64,000 bases of DNA, from contig NC_011027.1 in assembly GCF_000020505.1 (NCBI RefSeq), forward strand, positions 158,501 to 222,500, given 5' to 3'. The notes under the pieces were generated by a model, which was not told the origin of the DNA, searched no databases, and saw nothing but the letters and a program-made list of their open reading frames with translations. This DNA is from Chlorobaculum parvum NCIB 8327 (GTDB lineage Bacteria > Bacteroidota > Chlorobiia > Chlorobiales > Chlorobiaceae). Shown piece after piece: positions 47,122-56,637 of this stretch (the stretch's first letter is position 1; every line of letters starts with the position of its first letter). The position numbers and the translations under genes were made by a program.

Positions 47122-47399
47122 GACGTATCGTTCTCTGGTGCTATGAAAAAAGACTCCATCAGAAAAGAAAGCGATTTTGCCGGTAATGGCAAGAGCGCTC
47201 ATGCGTTATTGTAACGATAAGAGTGACAGCGGCAATTCGGTGGGCACCGGAAAAAAGATGAGCATCCAAATTTATTGTACATTATAAATACAATCATTAA
47301 ACGATTCGTCTGTACAGAATGACGGGCATCTCATCGGGAGCTGAATCGGCTGTTGCCGGAATCATGACGGTGAGGGCTCGAAGGTAGAGAAAGAAAAGT

Positions 47400-48521
47400 A
47401 TGGGCACGACAAAGAATTTCTGCAGCCATGTCTATGCCGTGGTCATGGCTGGGGGCATAGGCAGCAAGCTCTGGCCGCTTTCGCGCAAGCGCTATCCCAA
47501 GCAGTTTCTCCATTTTTTTGATGGCGGAACCATGATCCGCAAAACCGTCGAGCGGATTGCCCGCATCGTCAGGAAAGAGAACATCCTCATCATCACCAGC
47601 AAGCAGCACTGGCGTCTTGTGCTCGACTCGCTACCCGATTTCGATGCCGACAACATCATCATCGAACCCACCATCAGGGATACGGCTACCTGTATCGCCC
47701 TGGCGACCACCTTCATCCGGAAACGCAATCCCGATGCCGTGACTGTCGTGCTTCCGGCTGACCACCTCGTGCACAATGAGGGGCGCTTTCTGGAAACCGT
47801 CGAGAAGGGAATTTGCATGGCGCGGGAAAAACAGGGGCTGATCACCATCGGCATCAAGCCGGATCGGCCTGAGACGCGCTACGGCTATATTCAGGTGGAA
47901 GCGTCGGTCATGATGGAGGATGAGACAGATGATGACGACATTCCCCTGTTTCGGGTAAAAACCTTTGCCGAAAAGCCTGACATTGCCACCGCCGAACAGT
48001 TTCTGCAAAGCTGTGACTTCTGGTGGAACAGCGGGGTCTTGATTTGGCACGTTGATGACATCAACCGGGAGTTCCGCCGCTCGTTGCCCGACCTGTACGA
48101 AGACATGCAGAACGTGCATGCCTTCATCGGAACCGATCGGCAGGAGTCGGTTATCGAGGATGTCTATAGTTGGGTTCATCCGGTTTCGATCGCTTACGGC
48201 ATTATGGAAAAGGCCGAAAAGGTCTACATGCTGGCCGGTGATTTCGGGTGGACCGATCTGGGATGCTGGGACGAGGTGATCAAGGTGGGACTCGGCCTCG
48301 AAGGTCGCGATATGGACGGCAGCGAGGCGATCATGATCGATTCGAACCAGGTCTTCGTCCGCAAGCCTCACGGCAAGGCAGTGGTGACCATCGGCGTGGA
48401 CGACATCATCGTGATCGATACGCCCGATGCGCTGCTGATCTGTCGAAAGGGGCAGTCGGGTGATGTTGCCAAGGCTGTTGAGGTGATGAGGCGCGAGGAG
48501 GGGCTGGACAAGTTTTTATGA
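47400..48521 (+). CDS. manC: Mannose-1-phosphate guanylyltransferase
   Basis: A 373-residue nucleotidyltransferase of the GDP-mannose pyrophosphorylase type without the C-terminal isomerase domain. VYAVVMAGGIGSKLWPLSRKRYPKQFL is the activating motif, though the usual TRLWPLSR arginine is replaced by lysine. VVLPADHLVHNE, TFAEKPDIATAEQFL, WWNSGVLIW and DFGWTDLGCWDEV follow. GDP-mannose would feed glycan synthesis. ATG 47400 lies in a 278-bp divergent region with rsmG; followed by a dispersed repeat and terminator. Confidence 0.88.
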   Translation: MGTTKNFCSHVYAVVMAGGIGSKLWPLSRKRYPKQFLHFFDGGTMIRKTVERIARIVRKENILIITSKQHWRLVLDSLPDFDADNIIIEPTIRDTATCIALATTFIRKRNPDAVTVVLPADHLVHNEGRFLETVEKGICMAREKQGLITIGIKPDRPETRYGYIQVEASVMMEDETDDDDIPLFRVKTFAEKPDIATAEQFLQSCDFWWNSGVLIWHVDDINREFRRSLPDLYEDMQNVHAFIGTDRQESVIEDVYSWVHPVSIAYGIMEKAEKVYMLAGDFGWTDLGCWDEVIKVGLGLEGRDMDGSEAIMIDSNQVFVRKPHGKAVVTIGVDDIIVIDTPDALLICRKGQSGDVAKAVEVMRREEGLDKFL

Positions 48522-48535
48522 GGCGCTGACCCGCT

Positions 48536-48632
48536 CCCCGGCTTGAAAGCCGGGGCAACATGAATGTAAGAGGAGATGAATATCCGTTGGGCTGAAGCCC
48601 TCCTGAATGTGGGAGAGCCGGGGCAAAATGTC
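48536..48632. repeat. Partial copy of the dispersed hairpin repeat
   Basis: CCCCGGCTTGAAAGCCGGGG (48536-48555) is a perfect palindromic hairpin, followed by a 68-nt unit that recurs at GCCGGGGCAA (48549 and 48617). The order and wording match 59718-59810 closely. It lacks the long terminal inverted repeats of the element downstream of purA, so it is a fragment or a shorter relative. Confidence 0.8.
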
Positions 48633-48644
48633 ACAGCATAAATG

Positions 48645-48677
48645 AAAAAGCCGGAGGTTGAGTGCTCCGGCTTTTTT
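48645..48677. terminator. Bidirectional terminator between manC and cysS
   Basis: AAAAAGCCGGAG and CTCCGGCTTTTTT form a 12-bp stem with an 8-nt loop, with A-run and T-run flanks. Confidence 0.92.
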
Positions 48678-48680
48678 AGT

Positions 48681-50147
48681 TCAGGCTTTTTTCTTTGTCC
48701 AGGTTGCGCCTTCCTTGGTGTCCTTGACTTCGATGCCTCGTTCCATGAGCAGGTCGCGGATTTTGTCGCTGGTGGCGAAATCCTTGTTTGCTCTGGCTTC
48801 TTTGCGCAGTTCGAGCAGCACCTGCATCACGTCGTCGAGCGTCTGTGCGCTTTCGCCGCTCTCTCCGGCCAACAGTTCGTTGCGACTTTTCAGGATGCCG
48901 AGCACCTCTCCGGCGTAAGTGGCGAGAAGCGCCAGAGCGGCGGCTTTCGATGCAGCGTCAAGCCCGCCTTTGTCGAGCGCGCCGTTGAGCGCTTTGATGA
49001 ACTCGAAAAGCACGGCAATGGCGACCGGCGTGTTGAAGTCGTCGTTGAGCGCGTCGGTGATTTTCTGCTCGAACGTTGCCACTTCGAGCTGGCCCTTGTC
49101 CTCCGCCGACTCTACCAATCGCTTGTACGTTTCCTGCAACTTTTCGAAGCCGGACTGCGAGGCCTTGATGGCCGCTTCGGAGAAGTCGAGCGGAGAGCGG
49201 TAGTGCGATTGCAGGATGAAGAAGCGGATGACCAGCGGGTCGAACGTGCCGAACAACTCCTTGAGGTTCACGAAGTTCTTGAGCGACTTGCCCATCTTGA
49301 CGCCATCGACCGTCACCATGTTGTTGTGCATCCAGTAGCGCACGAAGGGCTTGCCCGTGGCCGCTTCGGACTGGGCGATTTCGCAGTCGTGGTGCGGGAA
49401 CTTGTTCTCCATGCCACCGCCGTGGATGTCGATGGTGTCGCCAAGGTACTTCATGGCCATTGCAGAGCACTCCAGATGCCAGCCGGGGTAGCCCTCGCCC
49501 CACGGCGATTGCCACTTCATGATGTGACTTGGCTCGGCCTTTTTCCAGAGCGCGAAGTCCGAGGGGTTGCGCTTGTCGCTTCGCTCCGCGACGCGTCCGC
49601 CCGACTGCAACGCCTCCTGATCAGTCCGCCCGGAGAGCTTGCCATACCCGGCGAACGAGTTGACATCGAAATAGACGTTACCGTTGGATTCGTAGGCGTG
49701 GCCGGTTTCGACAAGCCGCTCGACCAGCGCGATCTGCTCCGGGATGTGGCCGGTTGCCGTCGGCGCGATGTTTGGGCGCTCGACGCCGAGCCGGTCCATA
49801 TCCTCGTAAAAGCTGCGGGTGTAGAACTGCGCCACCTCCATCGGCTCGATGCGCTCCTGACGCGCCTGCTTCTGGATCTTGTCCTCCCCCTCGTCGGCGT
49901 CATCGGTCAGGTGGCCAACGTCTGTAATGTTCTGCACGTACCGCACCTTGTAGCCCTGCTGCTCGCCGACATGACGCAGCCAGCGCACCACCACGTCGAA
50001 TGATACGTAGCTTTTGGCGTGGCCGAGGTGGGCGTGGCCGTACACGGTCGGGCCGCACACGTAGATCGTTGCCAGACCGGGCTGGATGGGTTCAAAAGGT
50101 TCTTTCTTGCGGGTAAGCGAATTATAGATATGCAGAGAAGAGGGCAT
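48681..50147 (-). CDS. cysS: Cysteinyl-tRNA synthetase
   Basis: A 488-residue class I synthetase. The HIGH-like motif is [22 protein letters not shown] is KMGKS, and the zinc ligands are CGPT (near residue 31), C in [11 protein letters not shown], and [24 protein letters not shown]. The C-terminal DALR-type helical domain is complete. It shares its terminator with manC and is divergent from the DUF302 gene. Confidence 0.97.
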   Translation of the reverse strand: MPSSLHIYNSLTRKKEPFEPIQPGLATIYVCGPTVYGHAHLGHAKSYVSFDVVVRWLRHVGEQQGYKVRYVQNITDVGHLTDDADEGEDKIQKQARQERIEPMEVAQFYTRSFYEDMDRLGVERPNIAPTATGHIPEQIALVERLVETGHAYESNGNVYFDVNSFAGYGKLSGRTDQEALQSGGRVAERSDKRNPSDFALWKKAEPSHIMKWQSPWGEGYPGWHLECSAMAMKYLGDTIDIHGGGMENKFPHHDCEIAQSEAATGKPFVRYWMHNNMVTVDGVKMGKSLKNFVNLKELFGTFDPLVIRFFILQSHYRSPLDFSEAAIKASQSGFEKLQETYKRLVESAEDKGQLEVATFEQKITDALNDDFNTPVAIAVLFEFIKALNGALDKGGLDAASKAAALALLATYAGEVLGILKSRNELLAGESGESAQTLDDVMQVLLELRKEARANKDFATSDKIRDLLMERGIEVKDTKEGATWTKKKA

Positions 50148-50493
50148 CCGGATTGCTATGAATAGGTTGAGATGAGCCCGCCAAGGGGGGTTCGGAAAAT
50201 GTCTTGAAAGTTACACTTTTGGCTTGGTAAGGCAAGGTTTTCGGGCAGAACCGTCGGCGAATTTTTCCCCAGCTCAGCCCTTCGGTCACCAGCGCAGTCC
50301 GGGTGTTTTATTGACCATGCAGTGAAAGAATGTTAACTTGCTTGCGGTGATAGTGGTTATCCAGTGTTTGTCCATCACCATCCAGCCGATGCAAAGCGCC
50401 CCTTCACGCATGACCTGCTGCATCGAGAGACTCCTTGCCGCCACTGTCCCGTCATGTTGTCGCCGTTAAGCAATCCAAAACAAACAGGAGGAC
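50148..50493. other. 346-bp intergenic region, nothing recognised
   Basis: Between the divergent cysS and DUF302 genes. I see no credible open frame, RNA fold or repeat. It should hold promoters for both genes, but no boxes stand out. Confidence 0.5.
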
Positions 50494-50970
50494 ATGATGA
50501 ATATTCGCAGTCTGTTAATCGGGGTTGTCGTCGGCATTCTTCTCACCGCTGGCGCGGGGTGGATGATGATGCCGGGGATGATGCTGAAGGAGTACCAGAG
50601 CCCTTACGGAGTTGAAGAGACCGTTGCCACCATCAAGAAAAATGCGGTAGACGAAGGCTGGGTGGTTGTCAACGTCATGCCGATCGATCAATCGGTGAAA
50701 AAACATGGTGGCGGCGATCTTCCGCCGGTGAGGCTGGTCAACCTCTGCCAGGCAGACCACGCCTTCAACATTCTGAAGGGTGACGACACCAAGGTTGTTT
50801 CGGTTATGATGCCCTGCACGATCAGCGTCTATCAGAAAGCTGATGGACAAACCTATGTCGGCGCCATGAATGCCGGGCTGATGGGCAAAATGTTCGGCGG
50901 CGTCGTGGCCGAGGTGATGGGCGGCAAGGTTGCCAAGCAGCAGAAGCAGTTTATCAGATTTGTCAAATAG
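50494..50970 (+). CDS. Membrane-anchored DUF302 protein
   Basis: A 158-residue protein with one N-terminal helix (residues 5-24, SLLIGVVVGILLTAGAGWM) and a DUF302 domain: EYQSPYGVEETVATIKKNAVDEGWVVVNVMPIDQSVKKHGG, VRLVNLCQADHAFNILKGDDTKVVSVMMPCTISVYQKADG. AGGAGG lies just upstream of ATG 50494; ATG 50497 is also possible. The two cysteines (NLC, MPC) match those of the cytosolic relative at 20476. Probably faces the periplasm. Confidence 0.87.
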   Translation: MMNIRSLLIGVVVGILLTAGAGWMMMPGMMLKEYQSPYGVEETVATIKKNAVDEGWVVVNVMPIDQSVKKHGGGDLPPVRLVNLCQADHAFNILKGDDTKVVSVMMPCTISVYQKADGQTYVGAMNAGLMGKMFGGVVAEVMGGKVAKQQKQFIRFVK

Positions 50971-51048
50971 CATCTGGCGGCATTTCCCGGAGGCGGCTTC
51001 AAACCGCCTCTGAGCTTTCCTGATGCTTTTCATTAAAAACTCATTGTA

Positions 51049-51864
51049 ATGAATGAAGTGAATTTCAATCTTCTTGTGCATTACGTATCAACCTTCGGAA
51101 TCAAGCTGCTGGTCGGCCTTGTCATTCTTGTGGTCGGTATGAGACTTTCGACCTTCCTGAGTAATCGCCTTGTTGCGATGCTGAACCGGAAGGAGGGGCT
51201 CGACGAGATGCTGGTGCATTTCTTCGGAAGCCTTGCGCGCTACAGTATCATCGCCGTCACGGTGATCACCGTGCTCAACCAGATCGGCGTGCAGACTGCG
51301 AGCCTTCTGGCGGTGCTGGCCTCCGCCGGTCTTGCCATCGGCCTGGCGTTGCAGGGAACGCTCTCTAACATTGCCTCCGGTGTCATGCTGATTTTCTTCA
51401 GGCCGTTCCGCACCGGCCAGTATATCGAAGTGGCCGGCAAGGCGGGCACGGTTAAAAACGTTTCGCTGTTCACCACGGAGCTTGCCACGCCGGACAACGT
51501 CCAGATCATTCTGCCGAACAGCGAGGTGTGGAGCGGCTCGATCGTCAATTATTCGTATCACGAAACCCGGCGCGTCGATTTTCTGCTCGGCATTTCCTAC
51601 AGCGACAACATCGACAAAGCCTTTTCGGTTATCAACGGCGTTATCGGTGGCGACAAGCGCATTCATGCGGAGCCTGCTCCGCAGGTCGTGGTCAGCGAGC
51701 TTGCCAACAGTTCTGTCAACATCACGGTTCGCGTTTGGGTTGTGTCCGGAGACTACTGGGGCGTCAAGTTCGATCTGACCAAACAGTTCAAGGAGGCGCT
51801 GGACGCTAACGGCCTCTCGATTCCCTTTCCCCAGCAGGACGTTCACCTTATCCGGTCGGCGTAA
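51049..51864 (+). CDS. mscS: Small-conductance mechanosensitive channel, MscS family
   Basis: A 271-residue channel of near-E. coli length. Three membrane helices; the pore helix TM3 is [32 protein letters not shown] with the Ala/Gly packing of MscS. Then comes the beta domain [42 protein letters not shown]. It opens on membrane tension to relieve osmotic down-shock. It lies about 80 nt after the DUF302 gene. Confidence 0.93.
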   Translation: MNEVNFNLLVHYVSTFGIKLLVGLVILVVGMRLSTFLSNRLVAMLNRKEGLDEMLVHFFGSLARYSIIAVTVITVLNQIGVQTASLLAVLASAGLAIGLALQGTLSNIASGVMLIFFRPFRTGQYIEVAGKAGTVKNVSLFTTELATPDNVQIILPNSEVWSGSIVNYSYHETRRVDFLLGISYSDNIDKAFSVINGVIGGDKRIHAEPAPQVVVSELANSSVNITVRVWVVSGDYWGVKFDLTKQFKEALDANGLSIPFPQQDVHLIRSA

Positions 51865-51951
51865 CCCGGCTGAGGCAATGGGCTTGGGCTGAGGGCCGCC
51901 TCGAATACCGACAATCCGATTCGCTTTCAAAGCCATCGGCAGCAGGAGGAC

Positions 51952-53103
51952 ATGCAAAACGTGTATCATACGACCTCATTCTTCTCCCTCTCTTGTTCCG
52001 GACGAGCTGGCCGCTGTCGGCTATCGTCGTGGCAGGCGATCACCCGCCTCTTTATCGCCCTTCTTCTTTGCTCGTTTTCCGGTTCGTTGACGGCCATCGC
52101 CGCCGAAGATGAGCTGGTGGTAGCCACGAAACAATCGCCGCCGTTTGCCATGAAAAACGACAAGGGGAAGTGGGAGGGCATCTCCATCGACCTCATGCGC
52201 GCGATTGCCGAAAAGCAGCAGCGCAAGCTCACCATCCGCGAGATGTCGCTCACCGGAATGCTCGAAGCCGTCGAGCGAGGAGCGGTCGATGCGGCAGCTT
52301 CAGCCATCACCATGACCGCCGAGCGCGAGCGTCTGCTCGATTATTCCTATCCCTATTTCCACTCGGGTCTGGCCATTGCCGTCAGGGAAAAGGAGTCAAG
52401 CTGGCTGCATATCATCGGCCGGCTTTTTTCTCCGGCCTTTCTCCGGGTGCTTGCCGCGCTGTCGATGCTGCTGCTTGTTTCGGGGGTGCTGGTCTGGCTT
52501 TTCGAGCGCAGGAAGAATCCCGAACAGTTCGGCGGCACGCCCACGCAGGGGATCGGGGCAGGGTTCTGGTGGGCCGCCGTGACCATGACCACCGTTGGGT
52601 ATGGCGACAAAGCGCCGGCCACGCTGGGTGGAAGGCTCATTGCGCTGGTCTGGATGTTCACCGGACTGGTGGTCATCTCCGGCTTTACGGCGGCCATGAC
52701 CACCGTGCTCACCGTCGGCAGCCTCGAAAGCGACATCCGGGAGGTCGATGACCTGTACGGTAAAAAAGTCGGCACGGTGCAGGCGTCGAGCAGCGGCAGC
52801 TTTCTCGAAGACGCCGCCATCAGGTACCGGCCATTTCCCGCCATTACGGAGGCGCTCCACGCTCTCGAAGAGGGGAAGATCGATGCCGTTGTGTTCGACG
52901 AACCGATCATGCGTTATCTCGTCACCTCGGGTGAAGTGAATGGCATCACCATCGTCGATCGCGTGTTCCGCCCCGAATACTACGCCATCGCCCTGCCGGA
53001 AGGCAGCGTACAACGGGAAGCCCTGAACCGGAATCTGCTCGACATCATGGCGTCGGAACGGTGGCGCGAAATCACCTTCAGGTATCTGCACAAAAGCCAG
53101 TAA
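51952..53103 (+). CDS. GluR0-like ligand-gated potassium channel
   Basis: A 383-residue protein. Order: N-terminal signal or anchor (to about 50), ligand-binding half S1 at 53-145 (VVATKQSPPFAMKND, TMTAERERLLDYSYPY with the ligand-carboxylate Arg125), TM1 at 163-184, pore loop WWAAVTMTTVGYGDKAP with the K+ filter TVGYGD at 214-219, TM2 at 230-252, and S2 at 255-375 (VGTVQASSS, DAVVFDEPI). This is the architecture of GluR0, the prokaryotic ionotropic glutamate receptor, not of an ABC binding protein. AGGAGG precedes ATG 51952. Ligand unproven. Confidence 0.9.
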   Translation: MQNVYHTTSFFSLSCSGRAGRCRLSSWQAITRLFIALLLCSFSGSLTAIAAEDELVVATKQSPPFAMKNDKGKWEGISIDLMRAIAEKQQRKLTIREMSLTGMLEAVERGAVDAAASAITMTAERERLLDYSYPYFHSGLAIAVREKESSWLHIIGRLFSPAFLRVLAALSMLLLVSGVLVWLFERRKNPEQFGGTPTQGIGAGFWWAAVTMTTVGYGDKAPATLGGRLIALVWMFTGLVVISGFTAAMTTVLTVGSLESDIREVDDLYGKKVGTVQASSSGSFLEDAAIRYRPFPAITEALHALEEGKIDAVVFDEPIMRYLVTSGEVNGITIVDRVFRPEYYAIALPEGSVQREALNRNLLDIMASERWREITFRYLHKSQ

Positions 53104-53164
53104 CCGTTGGTGAAGCCGGGTTAGTTTTAAAAGAAAAAGCACAGGCAACCAGTCCAAAACTGAA

Positions 53165-54802
53165 ATGAGTCACAGCGCATCCCCGAAGCAGGTCAAGGTC
53201 GCTACATGGAGCGAACTCAAAGGCAGAAAACCACACTATGCTCTGGTCGGCGAGGTTGACCTCGTCGTAATCCGTTACGGCGATGAGGTCTCGGTGCTTT
53301 ACGGGCGCTGCCTGCACCGCGGCGCGCTCATGGCCGATGGTTTTGTACAAGGCGACAACCTCATCTGCGGCGTGCACCACTGGGACTATCGCCTTGATAC
53401 CGGCGTGAGCGAGTACAACAACGAGGAGGCGTTGCCCCGGTTCCGGGCATGGATCGACCGGGAAGCCGACGCGGTGCTGGTTGATGAAAACGAGGTGGCG
53501 GAGTGGGCGCGTCTTCATCCGCAGCCCTTTGATCGCGAGGCGTATCAGGGCCTCTACGCCGACATCCACGGCGCCCCGGAAGAGCCTCACAACAGTCACA
53601 TTCATCAGCTTGCCGAAATCGATCCTGCCAGCTTTTCGCCGCAGGGCGCGGTTTCGGCGATGGGCGTGCCGGGCGACCAGCTGCCGAAATGGGACGACAT
53701 CCAGATTCTGACCGCCCAGCTCGCCGTCCAGCCGCTCGACGACAATGCTCATGTGGGAACCGAAGTGGTCATCGGGCCTCGCGCCAAGAGGCCTCTCCGC
53801 CTCGAAATTCCCCTGCTGGTGACCGATATGAGCTACGGGGCGCTCAGTCGTGAGGTCAAGATCGCACTGGCACGAGGGGCCGAACTGGCCGGAACCGGCA
53901 TCTGCTCCGGCGAAGGCGGGATGCTCGAAGCGGAGCGGGCCGAGAACTCCCGCTACTTCTACGAGCTTGCGCCTGCGGAGTTTGGCTTCGACATCGAGCA
54001 GGTCAAGCGCTGCCAGGCGTTCCATTTCAAGGCCGGGCAGGCCGCCAAAACCGGCGTGGGCGGATTGCTGCCCGCCGACAAAGTCACCGAAGAGATTGCC
54101 CGCGTTCGCGGCCTCGAACCGCATCGCGATGCCCATGCCCCGTCGCACTTCCGCAATCTGCGCACGCCGGAAGAGTTCGCAGAACGGGCCGAACGCATCC
54201 GGGAGGCGACTGGCGGCATTCCAGTCGGCTTCAAGCTCTCGGCGCAGCACATCGAGGCCGACCTCGACTTCGCCATCGAAGCGTGTGCGGACTACGTCAT
54301 CCTCGACGGACGTGGCGGCGGAACCGGCGCGTCGCCGAACCTGCTGAAAAACAATATCTCCGTGCCGACCATTCCGGCTCTTGCGCGGGCGCGGCGGCAT
54401 CTCGACAACAGCGCCGCCAACCATATCAGCCTCGTCATCACCGGCGGTTTGCGCACCGAGTCCGACTTCATCAAGGCGCTCGCCCTCGGAGCGGATGCCG
54501 TCGCTCTCGGCAACGCGGCGATTCAGGCCGCGGGATGCCTCGGAATGCGCGCCTGCCACAACAACCACTGCCCCGTCGGCGTCGCGACGCAAAACCCCGA
54601 ACTTCGCCAGCGCCTCCAGATCGACCACGCCGCACAACGGGTTTACCGCTTCCTGCGCAACTCGGTCGCCATGATGCAGGTCATGGCAAGAGCCTGCGGC
54701 CACAATCACCTCAATCGCTTCACCGTCTCCGATCTGGTAAGCTGGAAGCAGGAGATGACCGCGCTGGCCGGAATCCGCTATGGCGGCATTGGCGGAGGCT
54801 GA
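53165..54802 (+). CDS. Fusion of a Rieske-type domain and a glutamate-synthase-type FMN domain
   Basis: A 545-residue protein. Residues 8-100 are a Rieske ferredoxin-like domain: C49-x-H51 (GRCLHRG) and C68-x2-H71 (ICGVHHWDY). Residues about 145-545 are a GltB central/FMN-binding domain: DMSYGALSREVKIALARGA, GICSGEGGML, GRGGGTGASP and ITGGLRTESDFIKALALGADAVALG. The 3Fe-4S-type cysteines are C458, C464 and C469 in CLGMRACHNNHCPVGVATQ. There is no glutaminase domain. It would move electrons to FMN; the true substrate is unknown. 61 nt after the channel gene. Confidence 0.87.
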   Translation: MSHSASPKQVKVATWSELKGRKPHYALVGEVDLVVIRYGDEVSVLYGRCLHRGALMADGFVQGDNLICGVHHWDYRLDTGVSEYNNEEALPRFRAWIDREADAVLVDENEVAEWARLHPQPFDREAYQGLYADIHGAPEEPHNSHIHQLAEIDPASFSPQGAVSAMGVPGDQLPKWDDIQILTAQLAVQPLDDNAHVGTEVVIGPRAKRPLRLEIPLLVTDMSYGALSREVKIALARGAELAGTGICSGEGGMLEAERAENSRYFYELAPAEFGFDIEQVKRCQAFHFKAGQAAKTGVGGLLPADKVTEEIARVRGLEPHRDAHAPSHFRNLRTPEEFAERAERIREATGGIPVGFKLSAQHIEADLDFAIEACADYVILDGRGGGTGASPNLLKNNISVPTIPALARARRHLDNSAANHISLVITGGLRTESDFIKALALGADAVALGNAAIQAAGCLGMRACHNNHCPVGVATQNPELRQRLQIDHAAQRVYRFLRNSVAMMQVMARACGHNHLNRFTVSDLVSWKQEMTALAGIRYGGIGGG

Positions 54803-54913
54803 AAACGTTGCCTTCACGGTTGTTCTGTTTTTTTGAGTGCTGGCACAAGAGGCCATTCATACCATCGTCAAAAAGAGTAGTGGCTTTTTCCAACTCTATA
54901 CCAAGATCCCCCG

Positions 54914-56149
54914 ATGAAAAAACAACTGATCTCACTGCTGCTGGCGTCCACGGTGCTTCCTGGCAACGCCATCCTCGAAGCGAAAACCGTAACCGAAGCC
55001 GGACGTTCCGAAGTGCAGCCAATTCGCGACCAATCGCTGAAAAAGACATTCGCGAAGTATGCGCAGGAGTATGACAACCTGAGGCCCATCAAGGGACAGT
55101 GCCCGTCGGACTACAAACTGGTGCAGCTTGCTCTCCTGCTCGATACCAGCAACAGCATGGATGGCCTGATCAACCAGGCAAAGAGCCAGCTCTGGCGTAT
55201 TGTGAACGAGGTGTCGAGAATGCGCAAAAGGGGCGAGCCGATCCGGTTGCAGGTTGCGCTGTACGAGTACGGCAACAATGGCCTCTCTCCCCGAACCGGG
55301 TACATTCGTCAGGTTGTCCCGTTCACCGAGGATCTCGACCGGCTTTCCGAAGCGCTCTTTTCGCTGACAACCAACGGTGGTTCGGAGTATTGCGGCCATG
55401 TGATCGGCAGCAGCCTGAACCAGTTGAGATGGAACACTTCCCACGATGGTCTGAAACTGATTTACATCGCCGGCAATGAGCCTTTCGACCAGGGTGATGT
55501 CAGTTATGAAGCGGCATGCCGCTGGGCAGCCGAGCGCGATGTGGCGGTCAACACGATCTATTGCGGCGACTATTATGCCGGTGTTCAGGGCCTCTGGAAA
55601 CGAGGCGCCACGCTTGGCGGCGGCAGCTACTTCTCCATCGACAGCGACCGCTCGACAAGAGGCATTGTGACCCCCTACGATGACGACCTCATGAGGCTCA
55701 ACAGCAGAATCAACGACACCTACGTTCCTTACGGCGCACAAGGTAAAGAGCTGAAGGCTCGGCAGTCCATGCAGGATCGGAACGCCGCGGCAGTATCGGC
55801 ACCGGTTGCGGCAGAGCGTGCGGCCTCGAAAGGTTCGTCGCTGTACAAGGCTTCCGGCTGGGATCTTGTCGATGCCATCGACAACAAGAAGGTGACGGTC
55901 GAGGGGCTCAAGAAAGAGAGCCTTCCCGAAGAGCTGAAAGGCAAATCCGATAAAGAGATCGGCAGGTATGTGCAGCAGAAAAAAGAGGAGCGCGAAAACC
56001 TGAAAACGCAGATCTCCGCTCTCAGCAAAAAGCGGGATGCCTATGTTCAGCAGAAAGAGCAGGAGAGCGCCGATTCAAAGAGCCTCGGAACGGTGATTCT
56101 CGAAAACCTGCGCACGCAGGCAGCGAGGAAGAATTTCAGCTATAAATAA
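54914..56149 (+). CDS. Secreted VWA-domain protein
   Basis: A 411-residue protein with a signal peptide (1-23), then a von Willebrand type A domain at about 68-250. The MIDAS motif is LLDTSNSM (D77-x-S79-x-S81), followed by LYEYGNNGLSPRTGYIRQVVPFTEDLDRLSEALFSLTTNGGSEYCGHVI. The C-terminal third is charged and predicted coiled coil (KEIGRYVQQKKEERENLKTQISALSKKRDAYVQQKEQE). It likely binds another protein through the MIDAS metal in the periplasm; the partner is unknown. ATG 54914 is the first credible start. Confidence 0.85.
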   Translation: MKKQLISLLLASTVLPGNAILEAKTVTEAGRSEVQPIRDQSLKKTFAKYAQEYDNLRPIKGQCPSDYKLVQLALLLDTSNSMDGLINQAKSQLWRIVNEVSRMRKRGEPIRLQVALYEYGNNGLSPRTGYIRQVVPFTEDLDRLSEALFSLTTNGGSEYCGHVIGSSLNQLRWNTSHDGLKLIYIAGNEPFDQGDVSYEAACRWAAERDVAVNTIYCGDYYAGVQGLWKRGATLGGGSYFSIDSDRSTRGIVTPYDDDLMRLNSRINDTYVPYGAQGKELKARQSMQDRNAAAVSAPVAAERAASKGSSLYKASGWDLVDAIDNKKVTVEGLKKESLPEELKGKSDKEIGRYVQQKKEERENLKTQISALSKKRDAYVQQKEQESADSKSLGTVILENLRTQAARKNFSYK

Positions 56150-56637
56150 CGTTTTTCGGGAACCGCTGCCTTGGCTTTTTTGCAGGAGGCTGAATGCTTT
56201 TCGCGCCCGGGCAGCGGTTCTTGTTTGACGTCTCTCGACCCTACTCTTTATCCTTTCCGATACGGCTCCAGATACGCGTTGATACCCTGCTATGAGTTTT
56301 TGAGCGCTGATGAAGACGGATTAAAAATTTTTTTGAAATGAGATAGAGATGAGAAGCGTTTTGATGTTGAAACAATGGTTCTAAGGCGCAACATGGATGT
56401 GGCGATAGGATATCCGCAAGGGGCGTAAGAACTTATTGGCGAAATAGCTCTTGAAATTCTCGGCTGATTGTTGAATTTGCTATTTTTTCATTATCATAAA
56501 AATCGTATTGGCAGATAATGTTTTATGTCCGAGCTTTCTTTCGGCAGGTGTTTTTGGCTATGTAGGCTTAAGTTGTTTGAACGGTACGGATTTGAACTGA
56601 TAGGCATCTATATGAGAAAAAAACGAAGGGTACCGTT
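56150..56637. other. 488-bp intergenic region with one terminator-like hairpin
   Basis: AACCGCTGCC at 56161-56170 pairs with GGCAGCGGTT at 56210-56219, followed by CTTGTTTG, which probably ends the VWA transcript. The rest drops in GC content toward the Zeta-type gene. I see no other gene; a frame at 56525 only overlaps the following gene. Confidence 0.6.
56161..56226 (+). terminator. Terminator-like hairpin after the VWA gene
   Basis: A 10-bp GC-rich stem enclosing a 39-nt loop, followed by a short T-rich tract. Confidence 0.5.
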
